From an uncultured bacterium (GTDB lineage: Bacteria > Bacillota > Clostridia > Lachnospirales > Lachnospiraceae), in the NCBI GenBank assembly GCA_947063875.1, contig CAMSTY010000007.1:20585-84584 (forward strand): DNA of 64,000 bases. The letters run 5' to 3'. Shown piece by piece: positions 9,157 to 17,651 of the stretch. Position 1 is the first letter of the stretch. Every line of letters starts with the position of its first letter. The translations under genes were made by a program, and so were the position numbers. The notes below the pieces were generated by a model that saw nothing but the letters and a program-made list of their open reading frames with translations, did no database searches and was not told where the DNA came from.

Positions 9157-9753
9157 ATGATGGAGAACTATAAAAACGATAAAGTATACAAGATTGCGCT
9201 GACAGCATTGATGACAGCCTTGTGCTATGTGGCGTTTACCTTTTTGAAAATACCGATTCCCACCTTTGGCGGCGATTATGTGGCGCTGCATATCGGCAAT
9301 GCGTTTTGTGTGCTGGCTGCCTTGCTTCTGGGAGGCGTCTATGGCGGACTGGCAGGCTCTCTGGGGATGACGATCGCCGATTTGCTGGACCCGGTATATA
9401 TTACCAGTGCGCCGAAAACATTTGTGTTGAAGCTTTGCATCGGACTGATTGCCGGATTTGTGGCTCACAGGATTGCCCATATTACGAAGGAGCATGAGGC
9501 CGGATATGTGTTTAAGTGGACCCTGATTGCCTCGGTGGCTGGGTTGGGCTTTAATGTGATTATGGACCCGATAGTGGGATATTTTTATAAGAACTTTGTG
9601 TTGGGAGTGCAGTCAGATGCGGCAAAGATCATGTCTACCTGGGCGGCCGGAGTGACATTTATAAACGCGGTGGCCGGAACCATCGTGGTGGTTGTGGTGT
9701 ACATGGCGGTGCGGCCGGTACTGAAGAAGTCGGGAATGTTCTTTACAATTTAA
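9157..9753 (+). CDS. ECF transporter S component (vitamin-type substrate binder)
   Basis: Small integral membrane protein, 198 residues, with about six hydrophobic segments and the N-terminal pattern KIALTALMTALCYVAF, where the Ala-x3-Ala helix usually contacts the EcfT partner. It belongs to the large ECF S-component group that binds vitamins such as riboflavin, thiamine precursors or pantothenate. The substrate cannot be read from the sequence. The position after thiN hints at thiamine but is weak evidence. Starts at ATG 9157 or 9160 behind AGGAGGAG. No EcfA/EcfT genes are in the window, so it probably uses a shared energising module. A terminator follows. Confidence 0.82.
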   Translation: MMENYKNDKVYKIALTALMTALCYVAFTFLKIPIPTFGGDYVALHIGNAFCVLAALLLGGVYGGLAGSLGMTIADLLDPVYITSAPKTFVLKLCIGLIAGFVAHRIAHITKEHEAGYVFKWTLIASVAGLGFNVIMDPIVGYFYKNFVLGVQSDAAKIMSTWAAGVTFINAVAGTIVVVVVYMAVRPVLKKSGMFFTI

Positions 9754-9764
9754 GCGGGTGAAAG

Positions 9765-9819
9765 ACGGGGCCTTTCAAAGGATTGGGAATTAGAATCCTT
9801 TGAAAAGTCCTGTTTTTTT
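9765..9819 (+). terminator. Intrinsic terminator after ECF gene
   Basis: A 12-bp perfect stem (TTTCAAAGGATT with AATCCTTTGAAA), extended by weaker GGCC/GTCC pairing, is followed by TGTTTTTTT. It separates the ECF gene from the cobalamin operon. Confidence 0.85.
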
Positions 9820-9932
9820 GGAGATATCCGGGAGAATTTATGGTGGGAAGATAAGAAGAGTTGTGATATACTACTAGAAATGCGATTCTGCTGCCTGGAA
9901 GGCAAAAGGCGGATAAAGAAGGCGGGACATAT

Positions 9933-11489
9933 ATGGAAAGAAAAAGAGAATGCGCGGTTCTGGCAGTCAGTTTTGGCACCAGTCACCAAAAGACCAGAGG
10001 GAAAACCCTGGATGCGATAGAAAAGGATCTGCGGGAGGCATTTGCGGATTATGAGTTTCGGCGGGCTTATACCAGTCCGACGGTTATAAGGATATTGAAG
10101 GAACGTGACGGCATGCAGGTGGAGGACGTAGAGGAAGCACTGAAGCGTCTTTTGCGGGACGGCTTCCGGAAGGTTCTGGTACAGACTACACATGTGATTC
10201 ACGGGTTTGAGTATGACCGGATGCAGAAAATACTGGCAAAATACAGGGATGCGTTTGAACGGCTGGTGTGCGGGGAACCCTTGCTGACGACAGAGGAGGA
10301 CTACCGGGAGGCGGTGGAGATCCTGGGACTGGAATTGGCCCGGCAGCGCCGTCCGGACACGGCATTGGTGCTGATCGGACATGGCACGGAGCATGCAGCC
10401 AGTGTATCTTATGCAAAATTGCAGCAGATGTTCTGGCAGGAAGGATTTCCTGATGTTTTTATCGGGACGGTGGAGGCTTCTGCAAATTTGGAGAATATAG
10501 CGGCTTTGATAAGGCAGCGTCAGGCCCGGCGGGTGGTTCTGGCACCATTTCTGGTAGCAGCCGGAAAGCATGTCTGCCAGGATATGGCGGGGGAGGGGAA
10601 GGATTCCTGGAAATCTCGTCTTTTGAATGAGGGATTTCAGGTGGAATGCGTGATGACGGGATTGGGAGAATATGCAAAAATCCGCCAGATGTATGTGCGC
10701 CATGCGAGAGAGGCAGCGGATGGGGAACCGGCCGGACGGGAGAAGAAATGGATCGTTTATGTGGTAGGCATAGGGCCGGGTGGCGGGGAACAGATGACCG
10801 GACAGGCCAGACGGGTGCTGGAAGAAAGCGACAGTATTGTGGGATACACCGTCTATGTGGATCTTCTGCGGGATCTTTTGCCGGATAAAGAATATCTGGC
10901 CACACCCATGCGCAGGGAGGAAGAAAGGTGCCGGATGGCGTTTGACAAGGCAAGAAAAGGGAAACGGGTGGCGATGGTATGCAGTGGAGATGCCGGTGTG
11001 TATGGGATGGCCGGACTGATGCTGGAACTGGCAGAGGAGTATCCGGATTGCCAGGTGGAGATCGTACCGGGGGTAACAGCCGCATTGGCGGGGGGCGCGC
11101 TGCTGGGTGCGCCGCTGACTCACGATTTTGCGGTGATCAGCCTGAGTGATCTGCTCACTCCCTGGGAAAAGATTGAAAAGCGGCTTCGCTATGCGGCGGC
11201 GGCAGATCTGTCCATCTGTATCTATAATCCGTCCAGCAAAAACCGGGCCGGTTATCTGCAGCGTGCCTGTGATATTATACTGGAAGAAGTGGAAAAGGAG
11301 AGAATCTGCGGACTGGCTTATCAGATCGGCAGAGCGGGGGAGCGGTGGGAGGTGCTGACCTTGGAAGAACTGCGAAAGCGGCCGGTTGATATGTTTACCA
11401 CCGTGTTTATCGGAAATTCCCAGACGAGAAAAACGGGTCAGAAGATGGTGACGCCGCGGGGATACCGGATTACAGGAGAAACCGTGTAA
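9933..11489 (+). CDS. cbiKH: CbiK-CbiH fusion: sirohydrochlorin cobaltochelatase + precorrin-3B C17-methyltransferase
   Basis: A 518-residue bifunctional protein of the anaerobic (early cobalt insertion) cobalamin pathway. Residues about 1-265 are a CbiK-type class II chelatase with the metal-site histidines in THVIHGFEYD and GHGTEH. Residues about 270-505 are a SAM-dependent CbiH/CobJ methyltransferase, with VVGIGPGGGEQMT at its start, CSGDAGVYGMAG and IYNPSSKNRAGYL. The junction is a short charged linker (GEPAGREKKW). The two enzymes are usually separate genes. It is the first gene of the cobalamin cluster. No cobalamin riboswitch was found in the 110 bases between the upstream terminator and the start. 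Confidence 0.92.
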   Translation: MERKRECAVLAVSFGTSHQKTRGKTLDAIEKDLREAFADYEFRRAYTSPTVIRILKERDGMQVEDVEEALKRLLRDGFRKVLVQTTHVIHGFEYDRMQKILAKYRDAFERLVCGEPLLTTEEDYREAVEILGLELARQRRPDTALVLIGHGTEHAASVSYAKLQQMFWQEGFPDVFIGTVEASANLENIAALIRQRQARRVVLAPFLVAAGKHVCQDMAGEGKDSWKSRLLNEGFQVECVMTGLGEYAKIRQMYVRHAREAADGEPAGREKKWIVYVVGIGPGGGEQMTGQARRVLEESDSIVGYTVYVDLLRDLLPDKEYLATPMRREEERCRMAFDKARKGKRVAMVCSGDAGVYGMAGLMLELAEEYPDCQVEIVPGVTAALAGGALLGAPLTHDFAVISLSDLLTPWEKIEKRLRYAAAADLSICIYNPSSKNRAGYLQRACDIILEEVEKERICGLAYQIGRAGERWEVLTLEELRKRPVDMFTTVFIGNSQTRKTGQKMVTPRGYRITGETV

Positions 11490-11558
11490 GGAACAGCCGG
11501 CGAAGGTTTGAGAGAAAATTTCGGGGGATTTGATAAAAAGAGAGGAGAAAAGGGAAGG

Positions 11559-12635
11559 ATGGAACAATATTATCGCCAGCAGCTGGAGTGTCTGTGCAAA
11601 AACGTGCGGCCGGCCGATGCCGGAGCGATGGAGATGAGCCGGCGCCGCTGGGATGGAATCGCAAAGCCGCTGGGAGGGTTGGGGCTTTTGGAAGAAATGA
11701 TCACAAAAATCGCCGGGATACAGAGAACGGAAGAAGTTTGTCTGGATCGGAAGGGCGTTGTGGTTTTTTGCGCGGACAACGGAGTGGTCGCGGAGGGGGT
11801 GACCCAGACGGACAGCCATGTGACGGCTGTGGTGACAGAAAATTTTGCCAGAGGATGCGCCAGCGTCAACCGGATGGCGTCCGTGGCGGGGGCGGATGTG
11901 CTTCCGGTGGATATCGGTGTGGCGGAGGATGTGACGGAGCCGGGGGTGCGGGTGTGCAAGATTGCTCCGGGAACGGCAAATCTGCGGCGTGAAATGGCAA
12001 TGACAACTCAGCAGGCTTTGGCGGCGATTCATGAGGGAATCCGTACAGCCGGAGGGATGAAGGATGCCGGATATGATATTCTCGCGGTGGGGGAGATGGG
12101 GATCGGAAACACCACTACCGGAAGCGCCGTGGCCAGTGCTATGCTGGGGGAGGCCGTGGAAAATGTGACGGGAAGAGGGGCCGGCCTTTCTGACGAGGGA
12201 CTTGGAAGGAAAATCCAGGTAATCCGGGAAGCGATCGAACTTCACCATCCGGACCCGAAGGAGCCGGTTTCCGTGCTTGCCTGCGTGGGAGGTTTTGATA
12301 TTGCGGGAATGTGCGGGCTGATGCTGGGCGGGGCCATCTACCATATTCCGGTAGTCCTGGATGGGATGATTTCCATGGCGGCCGCGCTGCTTGCCCAAAA
12401 GCTTTGCCCGGCAGTGACCGATTATCTGCTGGCCTCCCATGTGGGAAGAGAGCCAGCCTGTGAACTGGCGATTAAGCGTCTGGGGCTGGAAGCCCCGGTT
12501 CATGGGCGTCTGGCATTGGGGGAAGGCACCGGGGCAGTGCTCCTTTTCCCTATGCTGGATATGGCGGAAGCCGTGTACCGGCAGAACCGCACTTTTGCGG
12601 ATATCCGGATAGACGCTTATGAAAAGTTTAAGTAA
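11559..12635 (+). CDS. cobT: Nicotinate-nucleotide-dimethylbenzimidazole phosphoribosyltransferase CobT
   Basis: Activates the lower-ligand base to its alpha-ribotide for nucleotide loop assembly of cobalamin. It is 358 residues from ATG 11559, behind AGAGGAGAAAAGG. The TTG at 11508 in the ORF track adds an unlikely leader. Family motifs include the core FCADNGVVAEGV, GEMGIGNTTTGSA, and the catalytic glutamate in LALGEGTGAVL. It lies between the chelatase fusion and cbiF. The partner genes cobU, cobS and cobC are not in this window. Confidence 0.94.
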   Translation: MEQYYRQQLECLCKNVRPADAGAMEMSRRRWDGIAKPLGGLGLLEEMITKIAGIQRTEEVCLDRKGVVVFCADNGVVAEGVTQTDSHVTAVVTENFARGCASVNRMASVAGADVLPVDIGVAEDVTEPGVRVCKIAPGTANLRREMAMTTQQALAAIHEGIRTAGGMKDAGYDILAVGEMGIGNTTTGSAVASAMLGEAVENVTGRGAGLSDEGLGRKIQVIREAIELHHPDPKEPVSVLACVGGFDIAGMCGLMLGGAIYHIPVVLDGMISMAAALLAQKLCPAVTDYLLASHVGREPACELAIKRLGLEAPVHGRLALGEGTGAVLLFPMLDMAEAVYRQNRTFADIRIDAYEKFK

Positions 12636-12675
12636 GAAACAGAGCGGAAAAGACGGCAGCAGAGGAGGAGATGGC

Positions 12676-13440
12676 GTGGTATATTTTATCGGAGCAGGCC
12701 CGGGAGACCCGGAGCTGATTACGGTGAAGGGGAAGCGGGCGATTGAGGAGGCAGACATCATTATCTATGCCGGTTCTCTGGTAAACCCGCAGGTGCTTGC
12801 GGGAAGAAAACCGGAGGCCATGATTTATAACAGCGCTTCCATGACTTTGCCGGAAGTGATCGCGGTGATGCAAAGCGGGACAAAGGAAGGAAAACAGATT
12901 GCCCGTGTCCATACCGGTGATCCGTCGATTTATGGCGCGATCCGGGAGCAGATGAGAGAATTGGAACGGCTGGAGATTGGCTATGAGGTGATTCCGGGGG
13001 TCAGCTCCTTTCTGGCGGCGGCAGCGGCAGTGAAAAGGGAGTATACGCTACCGGGAGTCAGCCAGACGGTGATCCTTACCCGGATGGAGGGAAGGACGCC
13101 CGTGCCGGATAAGGAAAAGATCCAAAAGCTGGCAGTCCACCAGGCTGCCATGGTGATTTTCTTAAGCGTGGGGCAGATCGAAGAACTGTGCCGACAGCTG
13201 CAGGAAGGGGGATATGGAGCGGACACTCCGGCAGCCGTGGTCTATAAAGCCTCCTGGGAGGAGGAAAAAATTGTCAGAGGGACTTTGGAAGATCTGGCCC
13301 GGAAGGTCCATGAGGCAGGCATATGCAAGACTGCACTGGTAATGGTGGGAGAATTTCTGGGGGACTGTTTTGAATTTTCCAGGCTGTATGATGAGAATTT
13401 CAGCCATGGCTACCGGCGGGCTGAAAATGGCCGGGAATAA
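12676..13440 (+). CDS. cbiF: Cobalt-precorrin-4 C11-methyltransferase CbiF
   Basis: SAM-dependent tetrapyrrole methylase acting on the C11 position in cobalamin synthesis. It starts with the family pattern YFIGAGPGDPELITVKG and contains HTGDPSIYGAIREQM and the PGVSSFLAAAAA segment. I choose GTG 12676 (254 aa), behind GGAGGAG at 12664-12670. The ATG 12619 of the track would overlap cobT and add 19 non-homologous residues. It is followed by cbiP after 23 bases. Confidence 0.92.
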   Translation: MVYFIGAGPGDPELITVKGKRAIEEADIIIYAGSLVNPQVLAGRKPEAMIYNSASMTLPEVIAVMQSGTKEGKQIARVHTGDPSIYGAIREQMRELERLEIGYEVIPGVSSFLAAAAAVKREYTLPGVSQTVILTRMEGRTPVPDKEKIQKLAVHQAAMVIFLSVGQIEELCRQLQEGGYGADTPAAVVYKASWEEEKIVRGTLEDLARKVHEAGICKTALVMVGEFLGDCFEFSRLYDENFSHGYRRAENGRE

Positions 13441-13463
13441 GGAGACAAAGAGGAGACGGACAG

Positions 13464-15083
13464 ATGGCGGCAAAAAAAATCATGATCCAGGGAACCATGT
13501 CCAATTCCGGAAAAAGCTTCCTGGCGGCGGCATTGTGCCGTATTTTCTGGCAGGATGGCTACCGGACAGCGCCTTTTAAATCTCAGAATATGGCGCTTAA
13601 TTCTTATATTACAGATGACGGGCTGGAGATTGGACGGGCCCAGGCCATGCAGGCCGAGGCTGCCGGGATTCGGCCTTGTGTGGAGATGAATCCGATTCTG
13701 CTCAAACCCACCAGCCAGATGGGAAGCCAGGTGATTGTAAATGGAGAGGTGGCAGGCAACTGGAAAGCCATGGATTATTACCGGCGCAAGCCTGAATTGA
13801 TCCCGGTGATCCAAAAGGCGTTTGCCCGCCTGGAGGAGAAATATGAGGTGATTGTGCTGGAGGGAGCGGGAAGTCCCGCGGAGATCAACCTGCGGGAGAA
13901 TGATATCGTCAATATGGGAATGGCAGAACTTGTGGATGCTCCGGTGCTGCTTGTAGGGGATATTGACCGGGGCGGGGTGTTTGCCTCCCTTTATGGGACG
14001 GTAATGCTTTTAGAGCCAAGGGAACGCGCCAGAATCAGAGGGCTGGTGATCAACAAATTCCGGGGAGACAAAAAAATCCTGGAGCCGGGCCTTCGGATGA
14101 TCGAGGAAAAATTGCAGATTCCGGTGGTAGGCGTGATCCCCATGGAAGAGATTGATTTGGATGACGAGGACAGCCTGTCAGGGCGGCTGAATCAGACCGG
14201 CAGAGGAATTGTGCAAGAGGATGAGAGAAAAACGGCTGCTTTTGGAGAAAAAGCCGGCGCGGCCTGTCTGGATGTGGCTGTAATTCGTCTGCCTCACATT
14301 TCCAATTTTACGGACTTTAATGTGTTAGGGAGAAACCCTGACATTGCTTTGCGTTATGTGGAGCGGGCAAAGCTGTTAGGAAAGCCGGACCTGGTGATTC
14401 TGCCTGGCACAAAGAATACCATGGCAGATCTGGCCTGGCTGCGGGAAGGCGGATTGGAAAGCGCCATTTTACGTCTGGAAGCGGACGGGCGGACCTCCAT
14501 AATCGGAATCTGCGGAGGATATCAGATGCTGGGAGAATGGCTGCGGGACCCGGACGGCGTGGAAGGAAAGGCAGGGGGATGTATGCGGGGGATAGGACTT
14601 CTGCCCGCAGAGACCGTCTTTGCGGGCGTTAAGACCCGGACCCGGATGAAGGGGATTTTGTCAGAAAAGAGCCGGATGTTTGCAGGCGGAGAGGAGCCGC
14701 TTTCCGGCTATGAGATTCACATGGGTGACACGCATTTTTCTCAAGGCATGCCGGGAGAGGATAGCTGTGTTTTTCAGACAGCAGGAAATGCAGCCGGCAG
14801 CTGCCAGATGATGATTGGCCTCTCGGACGGGCGATGGGATGGAATGGAGCGGGAAGACGGCAGGGTGTTTGGAAGCTATCTTCACGGCCTGTTTGACAAT
14901 GAGGCTTTGACAAGGCGGCTTGTGCGGTCCCTTGCCGGAAGAAAGGGGACAGAACCTGGCGGCGGTATGATGGAAGACGTATTTTCTTATAAAGAGAGAC
15001 AGTATGACAGGCTGGCGGATCTGGTGAGGACTTCTCTGGACATGGAACGGATTTATGGCATTTTACAGGAAAGCAGCAGGTAA
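13464..15083 (+). CDS. cbiP: Cobyric acid synthase CbiP/CobQ
   Basis: Amidates side chains b, d, e and g of adenosyl-cobyrinate diamide using glutamine and ATP. The 539-residue protein has a dethiobiotin-synthetase-like ATP domain starting with MIQGTMSNSGKSFLAAALC and a C-terminal class I glutamine amidotransferase domain with nucleophile region GICGGYQMLG and the histidine in GSYLHGLFDN. The length is normal. It lies within the cobalamin operon, 15 bases upstream of cbiC. Confidence 0.95.
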   Translation: MAAKKIMIQGTMSNSGKSFLAAALCRIFWQDGYRTAPFKSQNMALNSYITDDGLEIGRAQAMQAEAAGIRPCVEMNPILLKPTSQMGSQVIVNGEVAGNWKAMDYYRRKPELIPVIQKAFARLEEKYEVIVLEGAGSPAEINLRENDIVNMGMAELVDAPVLLVGDIDRGGVFASLYGTVMLLEPRERARIRGLVINKFRGDKKILEPGLRMIEEKLQIPVVGVIPMEEIDLDDEDSLSGRLNQTGRGIVQEDERKTAAFGEKAGAACLDVAVIRLPHISNFTDFNVLGRNPDIALRYVERAKLLGKPDLVILPGTKNTMADLAWLREGGLESAILRLEADGRTSIIGICGGYQMLGEWLRDPDGVEGKAGGCMRGIGLLPAETVFAGVKTRTRMKGILSEKSRMFAGGEEPLSGYEIHMGDTHFSQGMPGEDSCVFQTAGNAAGSCQMMIGLSDGRWDGMEREDGRVFGSYLHGLFDNEALTRRLVRSLAGRKGTEPGGGMMEDVFSYKERQYDRLADLVRTSLDMERIYGILQESSR

Positions 15084-15098
15084 GAGGAGGGATATGGC

Positions 15099-15734
15099 AT
15101 GCAAAAGCAGACAGAATGGATTCGTCCGGAGGAGATTGAGCGCCGCAGTATGGAGATCATAGAAAAGGAAATGCCAGAAGGGAAATGGACTTTGGGTGAA
15201 CGGTTGGTGGTAAAGCGTTGCATTCATGCTTCGGCAGATTTTGATTACGCTTCCCATCTTTATTTTTCTCCCGGGGCCGTACAGCGGGCGCTGGAGATAT
15301 TAAAAAGCGGCGCGTCTCTTGTCACGGACACCAATATGGCGGCGGCAGGAATCAATAAAAGGGCATTGGGAAGGCTGGGGGGGACCCTGCATTGTTTTAT
15401 GGCAGACGAGGATGTGGCCAGGGAGGCAAAGGAGCGGGGGATCACCCGTGCCGCCGTCAGCATGGAGCGGGCGGCAAAGCTTACAGGGCCGGTGATCTTT
15501 GCCATCGGAAACGCTCCCACGGCCCTGATGTGGCTTTATGACATGATCCAGGCGGGGCAGGCGAACCCGGCGTTTATTATCGCCGTCCCGGTAGGCTTTG
15601 TAAATGTGGTGGAGTCAAAAGAACGGATCAAGCAAACGGATGTGCCCTGTATCGTCGCAGAGGGGAGGAAGGGCGGAAGCAATATTGCAGCGGCTATCTG
15701 CAATGCTTTGATGTATCAGATTACGGAAAATTAA
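15099..15734 (+). CDS. cbiC: Precorrin-8X/cobalt-precorrin-8 methylmutase CbiC
   Basis: Moves a methyl group from C11 to C12 to give (cobalt-)hydrogenobyrinate. It has 211 residues, with the catalytic histidine region VVKRCIHASADFDY and the AIGNAPTALMWLYDMI segment typical of CobH/CbiC. AGAGGAGG lies about 11 bases before the ATG. It is the last recognisable cobalamin gene. The stop is 13 bases before the uncharacterised gene that follows. Confidence 0.94.
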   Translation: MQKQTEWIRPEEIERRSMEIIEKEMPEGKWTLGERLVVKRCIHASADFDYASHLYFSPGAVQRALEILKSGASLVTDTNMAAAGINKRALGRLGGTLHCFMADEDVAREAKERGITRAAVSMERAAKLTGPVIFAIGNAPTALMWLYDMIQAGQANPAFIIAVPVGFVNVVESKERIKQTDVPCIVAEGRKGGSNIAAAICNALMYQITEN

Positions 15735-15747
15735 AGTGGAGGAAAAC

Positions 15748-16428
15748 ATGGGAGAGGGATGGGAAAATCCGGACAGGCGGTCCGGGGAGCCGGAGTATTT
15801 TAAAAAGGCATTGTCTGATTTTATGTTTGACGTGGCCAGCGCGGGGGCAATCCGCCATCTGACGGACCGGGGCTATACGGTAAATCAGATTGTAAAGAAA
15901 CTGGATTTTCCGACCCCCCTTGACCGGGTTCAGAAGGTGGTGTGGAAACATCTGCTGGATACCGGAGTCCTCAGCCTGGAAGAGCCGGGAGGCACTGGGC
16001 AGGAAAAGTATGCCTATGTGGCAGACTATGATGAATTTGGAAGAAAAAGTTTCCGGCGTGTAATGGTGAGTGAGGGGAATCCGGGAACAATCGATTGGCG
16101 GGAGAGTCATTTTTCGGAAAAAAACGAGGGGGATTTTGCGGAGTTTCTGGAAAGGAAATGCACAGAAAACGGGGAGGAGCAATCCTATGTGTCCTGTAAG
16201 TTTGGCCTGTACAGCCGCCGGGAGCCGGAGGGTTTTGAAAAAGTGACAGGGCTTTTAGAGCCTGCGCAACGGGATTATATTCTGGGGATTCCCTGGGAGA
16301 GGCGTATTGTCTATCATCGTCTGAATCCATGTATGAGAGCGATTGCAGGCCGGCTGTGGAAAGAGAAGGGGTGCATAGGGGCCTGCTACTTCATCAAAAC
16401 CCGGGAGAAGATAGTGGTTGAAGGTTAG
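15748..16428 (+). CDS. Uncharacterised protein at end of cobalamin operon
   Basis: I do not recognise this 226-residue protein. It starts at ATG 15748, behind GTGGAGG, rather than the GTG at 15736. It is soluble-looking, charged, and has no signal peptide or membrane helix. The first half resembles a winged-helix-like or helical unit (AIRHLTDRGYTVNQIVKKLDFP, then a VVWKHLLDTG segment). The second half holds several aromatic-rich strands and three cysteines, including YVSCKFGLYS. The spacing (13 bases after cbiC, same strand) makes co-transcription with the cobalamin genes very likely. A role in regulation or cobalt/corrin handling is only a guess. Confidence 0.6.
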   Translation: MGEGWENPDRRSGEPEYFKKALSDFMFDVASAGAIRHLTDRGYTVNQIVKKLDFPTPLDRVQKVVWKHLLDTGVLSLEEPGGTGQEKYAYVADYDEFGRKSFRRVMVSEGNPGTIDWRESHFSEKNEGDFAEFLERKCTENGEEQSYVSCKFGLYSRREPEGFEKVTGLLEPAQRDYILGIPWERRIVYHRLNPCMRAIAGRLWKEKGCIGACYFIKTREKIVVEG

Positions 16429-16511
16429 GGAATGCCGCAAAAGGGAATGGTAATTTTGCATAAATGCTTTCGTATAAAATTTACAAAAAACAAAAAAGTG
16501 CAAGAAGGTTC

Positions 16512-16540
16512 TTGAAAATAAGATAATCAAATGCTACAAT
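16512..16540 (+). promoter_or_regulatory. Sigma-A promoter of the beta-glucoside operon
   Basis: TTGAAA at 16512-16517 and TACAAT at 16535-16540 with an exact 17-base spacer. The predicted RNA starts near 16547, about 10 bases before the RAT element. Confidence 0.8.
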
Positions 16541-16555
16541 ATAAGAAATTTAGTG

Positions 16556-16585
16556 GGGCTTGTTACTGTTAAATCAGGCAATACC
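16556..16585 (+). promoter_or_regulatory. Ribonucleic antiterminator (RAT) for LicT/BglG
   Basis: The 30-base segment contains CTTGTTACTG and CAGGCAATACC, close to the established RAT consensus of BglG/SacY/LicT antiterminators. Its last bases (CC at 16584-16585) are shared with the 5' arm of the terminator below, so binding of the antiterminator protein would exclude the terminator. Confidence 0.8.
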
Positions 16586-16641
16586 AGACAAAATAGTTTC
16601 AGATTTCTACAATCAGAGACTGTTTTTGTTTGGTTTTTTTT
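16584..16641 (+). terminator. Regulated terminator in licT leader
   Basis: A long stem pairs 16584-16605 with 16611-16633 (CCAGACAAAATAG with CTGTTTTTGTTTGG outside, CAGATT with AATCAG inside) and one small bulge, followed by TTTTTTTT. It is the alternative structure to the RAT and precedes licT by about 30 bases. Confidence 0.78.
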
Positions 16642-16672
16642 ATGGAATTTTCCAGAGAGAAGGTAAAGAATA

Positions 16673-17518
16673 ATGCTTGTGAGAAAGATTCTCAATAACA
16701 ACGTGATTACCTCCAATGGTGAGGATGGGCAGGAAATCATTATTGTGGGAAACGGTATCGGGTGGAAGCAGAAGGTGGGGGAGCCGGTGGATGAGTCGAA
16801 GATTGATAAGATTTTCCGGATGGACACGGTTTCTTCCACGGCGAGACTGAAGCAGCTGTTTTTACAGGTGCGGGTGGAATCCATTCAGGCAAGTTCGGAA
16901 ATTATTGAGTATGCCCTGGAGCATTTGGGGAAGGATTTGAAGAAGAATGTTTATATAACTTTGACAGACCACATCGATTTTGCCCTGGAGCGGTTTGAGA
17001 AGGGGATGAATTTTCAAAATGCTTTGTTCTGGGAGATTCAGAAGATTTACTATCGGGAGTTCGAGATTGGAAAATATGCCCTGAATGTCGTGGAGAAACA
17101 TTTCGGGGTGCGGCTACCGGAGGATGAGGCGGCTTCTATCGCCATGCATTTGGTCAGCGCGGAGTATGATGGAAATATGGCCCACACGGAGGCCATGATG
17201 AGTATTGTAAAAAAGGCGATGGAGATTGTTCAGGTTTTTATGGGAGGGGAACTGGATGAGGATTCTCTGGATTACCACCGTTTTATCACTCATCTGTTGT
17301 TTTTTGCCCAGCGGGTGGTAGAGAAGAAATCCCTGGAAGCCAGGGGAGATTTTTTGGCCGGCGTGATTCGGGACCAGTACCCCGGGGAGGTCCGGTGCGC
17401 CAGGAAAATCTGTGATTATGTGCAGGATAAGTATGAGGTGGAGATCGGCGAGGAGGAGGTTACCTTTCTGGCTGTACATATTGTGCGGGTGACTGCAGGA
17501 AAAGGGGAAGAAAAGTGA
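16673..17518 (+). CDS. licT: BglG-family transcription antiterminator (LicT-like)
   Basis: RNA-binding antiterminator controlled by PTS phosphorylation. The 281-residue protein has an N-terminal CAT RNA-binding domain (about 1-55, MLVRKILNNNVI and VVGNGIGW-like core) and two PRD domains with histidines in the expected places: TDHIDFALERF and IAMHLVSAEY in PRD1, HRFITHLLFF and LAVHIVRVT in PRD2. It sits directly after its own RAT/terminator and before the PTS permease, so it likely autoregulates the operon in response to beta-glucosides. Confidence 0.94.
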   Translation: MLVRKILNNNVITSNGEDGQEIIIVGNGIGWKQKVGEPVDESKIDKIFRMDTVSSTARLKQLFLQVRVESIQASSEIIEYALEHLGKDLKKNVYITLTDHIDFALERFEKGMNFQNALFWEIQKIYYREFEIGKYALNVVEKHFGVRLPEDEAASIAMHLVSAEYDGNMAHTEAMMSIVKKAMEIVQVFMGGELDEDSLDYHRFITHLLFFAQRVVEKKSLEARGDFLAGVIRDQYPGEVRCARKICDYVQDKYEVEIGEEEVTFLAVHIVRVTAGKGEEK

Positions 17519-17651
17519 GCCTGGCCGGATTGCCTGGAAGATGGAATAGGAACGTCGCGGAACCGGACGATAAAGGGTTCTGATTTAAATATAAGTATTA
17601 TCAGGGACATAAGATTGTCCCAAACCATGAACAAACAAGGAGGTATTAACC

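Noticed and set aside
9754-9932. Cobalamin riboswitch before the cobalamin operon
   Set aside because: Only a terminator and about 110 bases follow; no B12-box-like sequence or the size needed for that riboswitch.
9750-12761. 1003-residue minus-strand ORF
   Set aside because: It lies antisense to the intact cbiKH and cobT genes, starts inside cbiF, has no ribosome-binding site, and its sequence is rich in His/Arg/Pro/Cys as expected of a shadow frame in GC-rich coding DNA.
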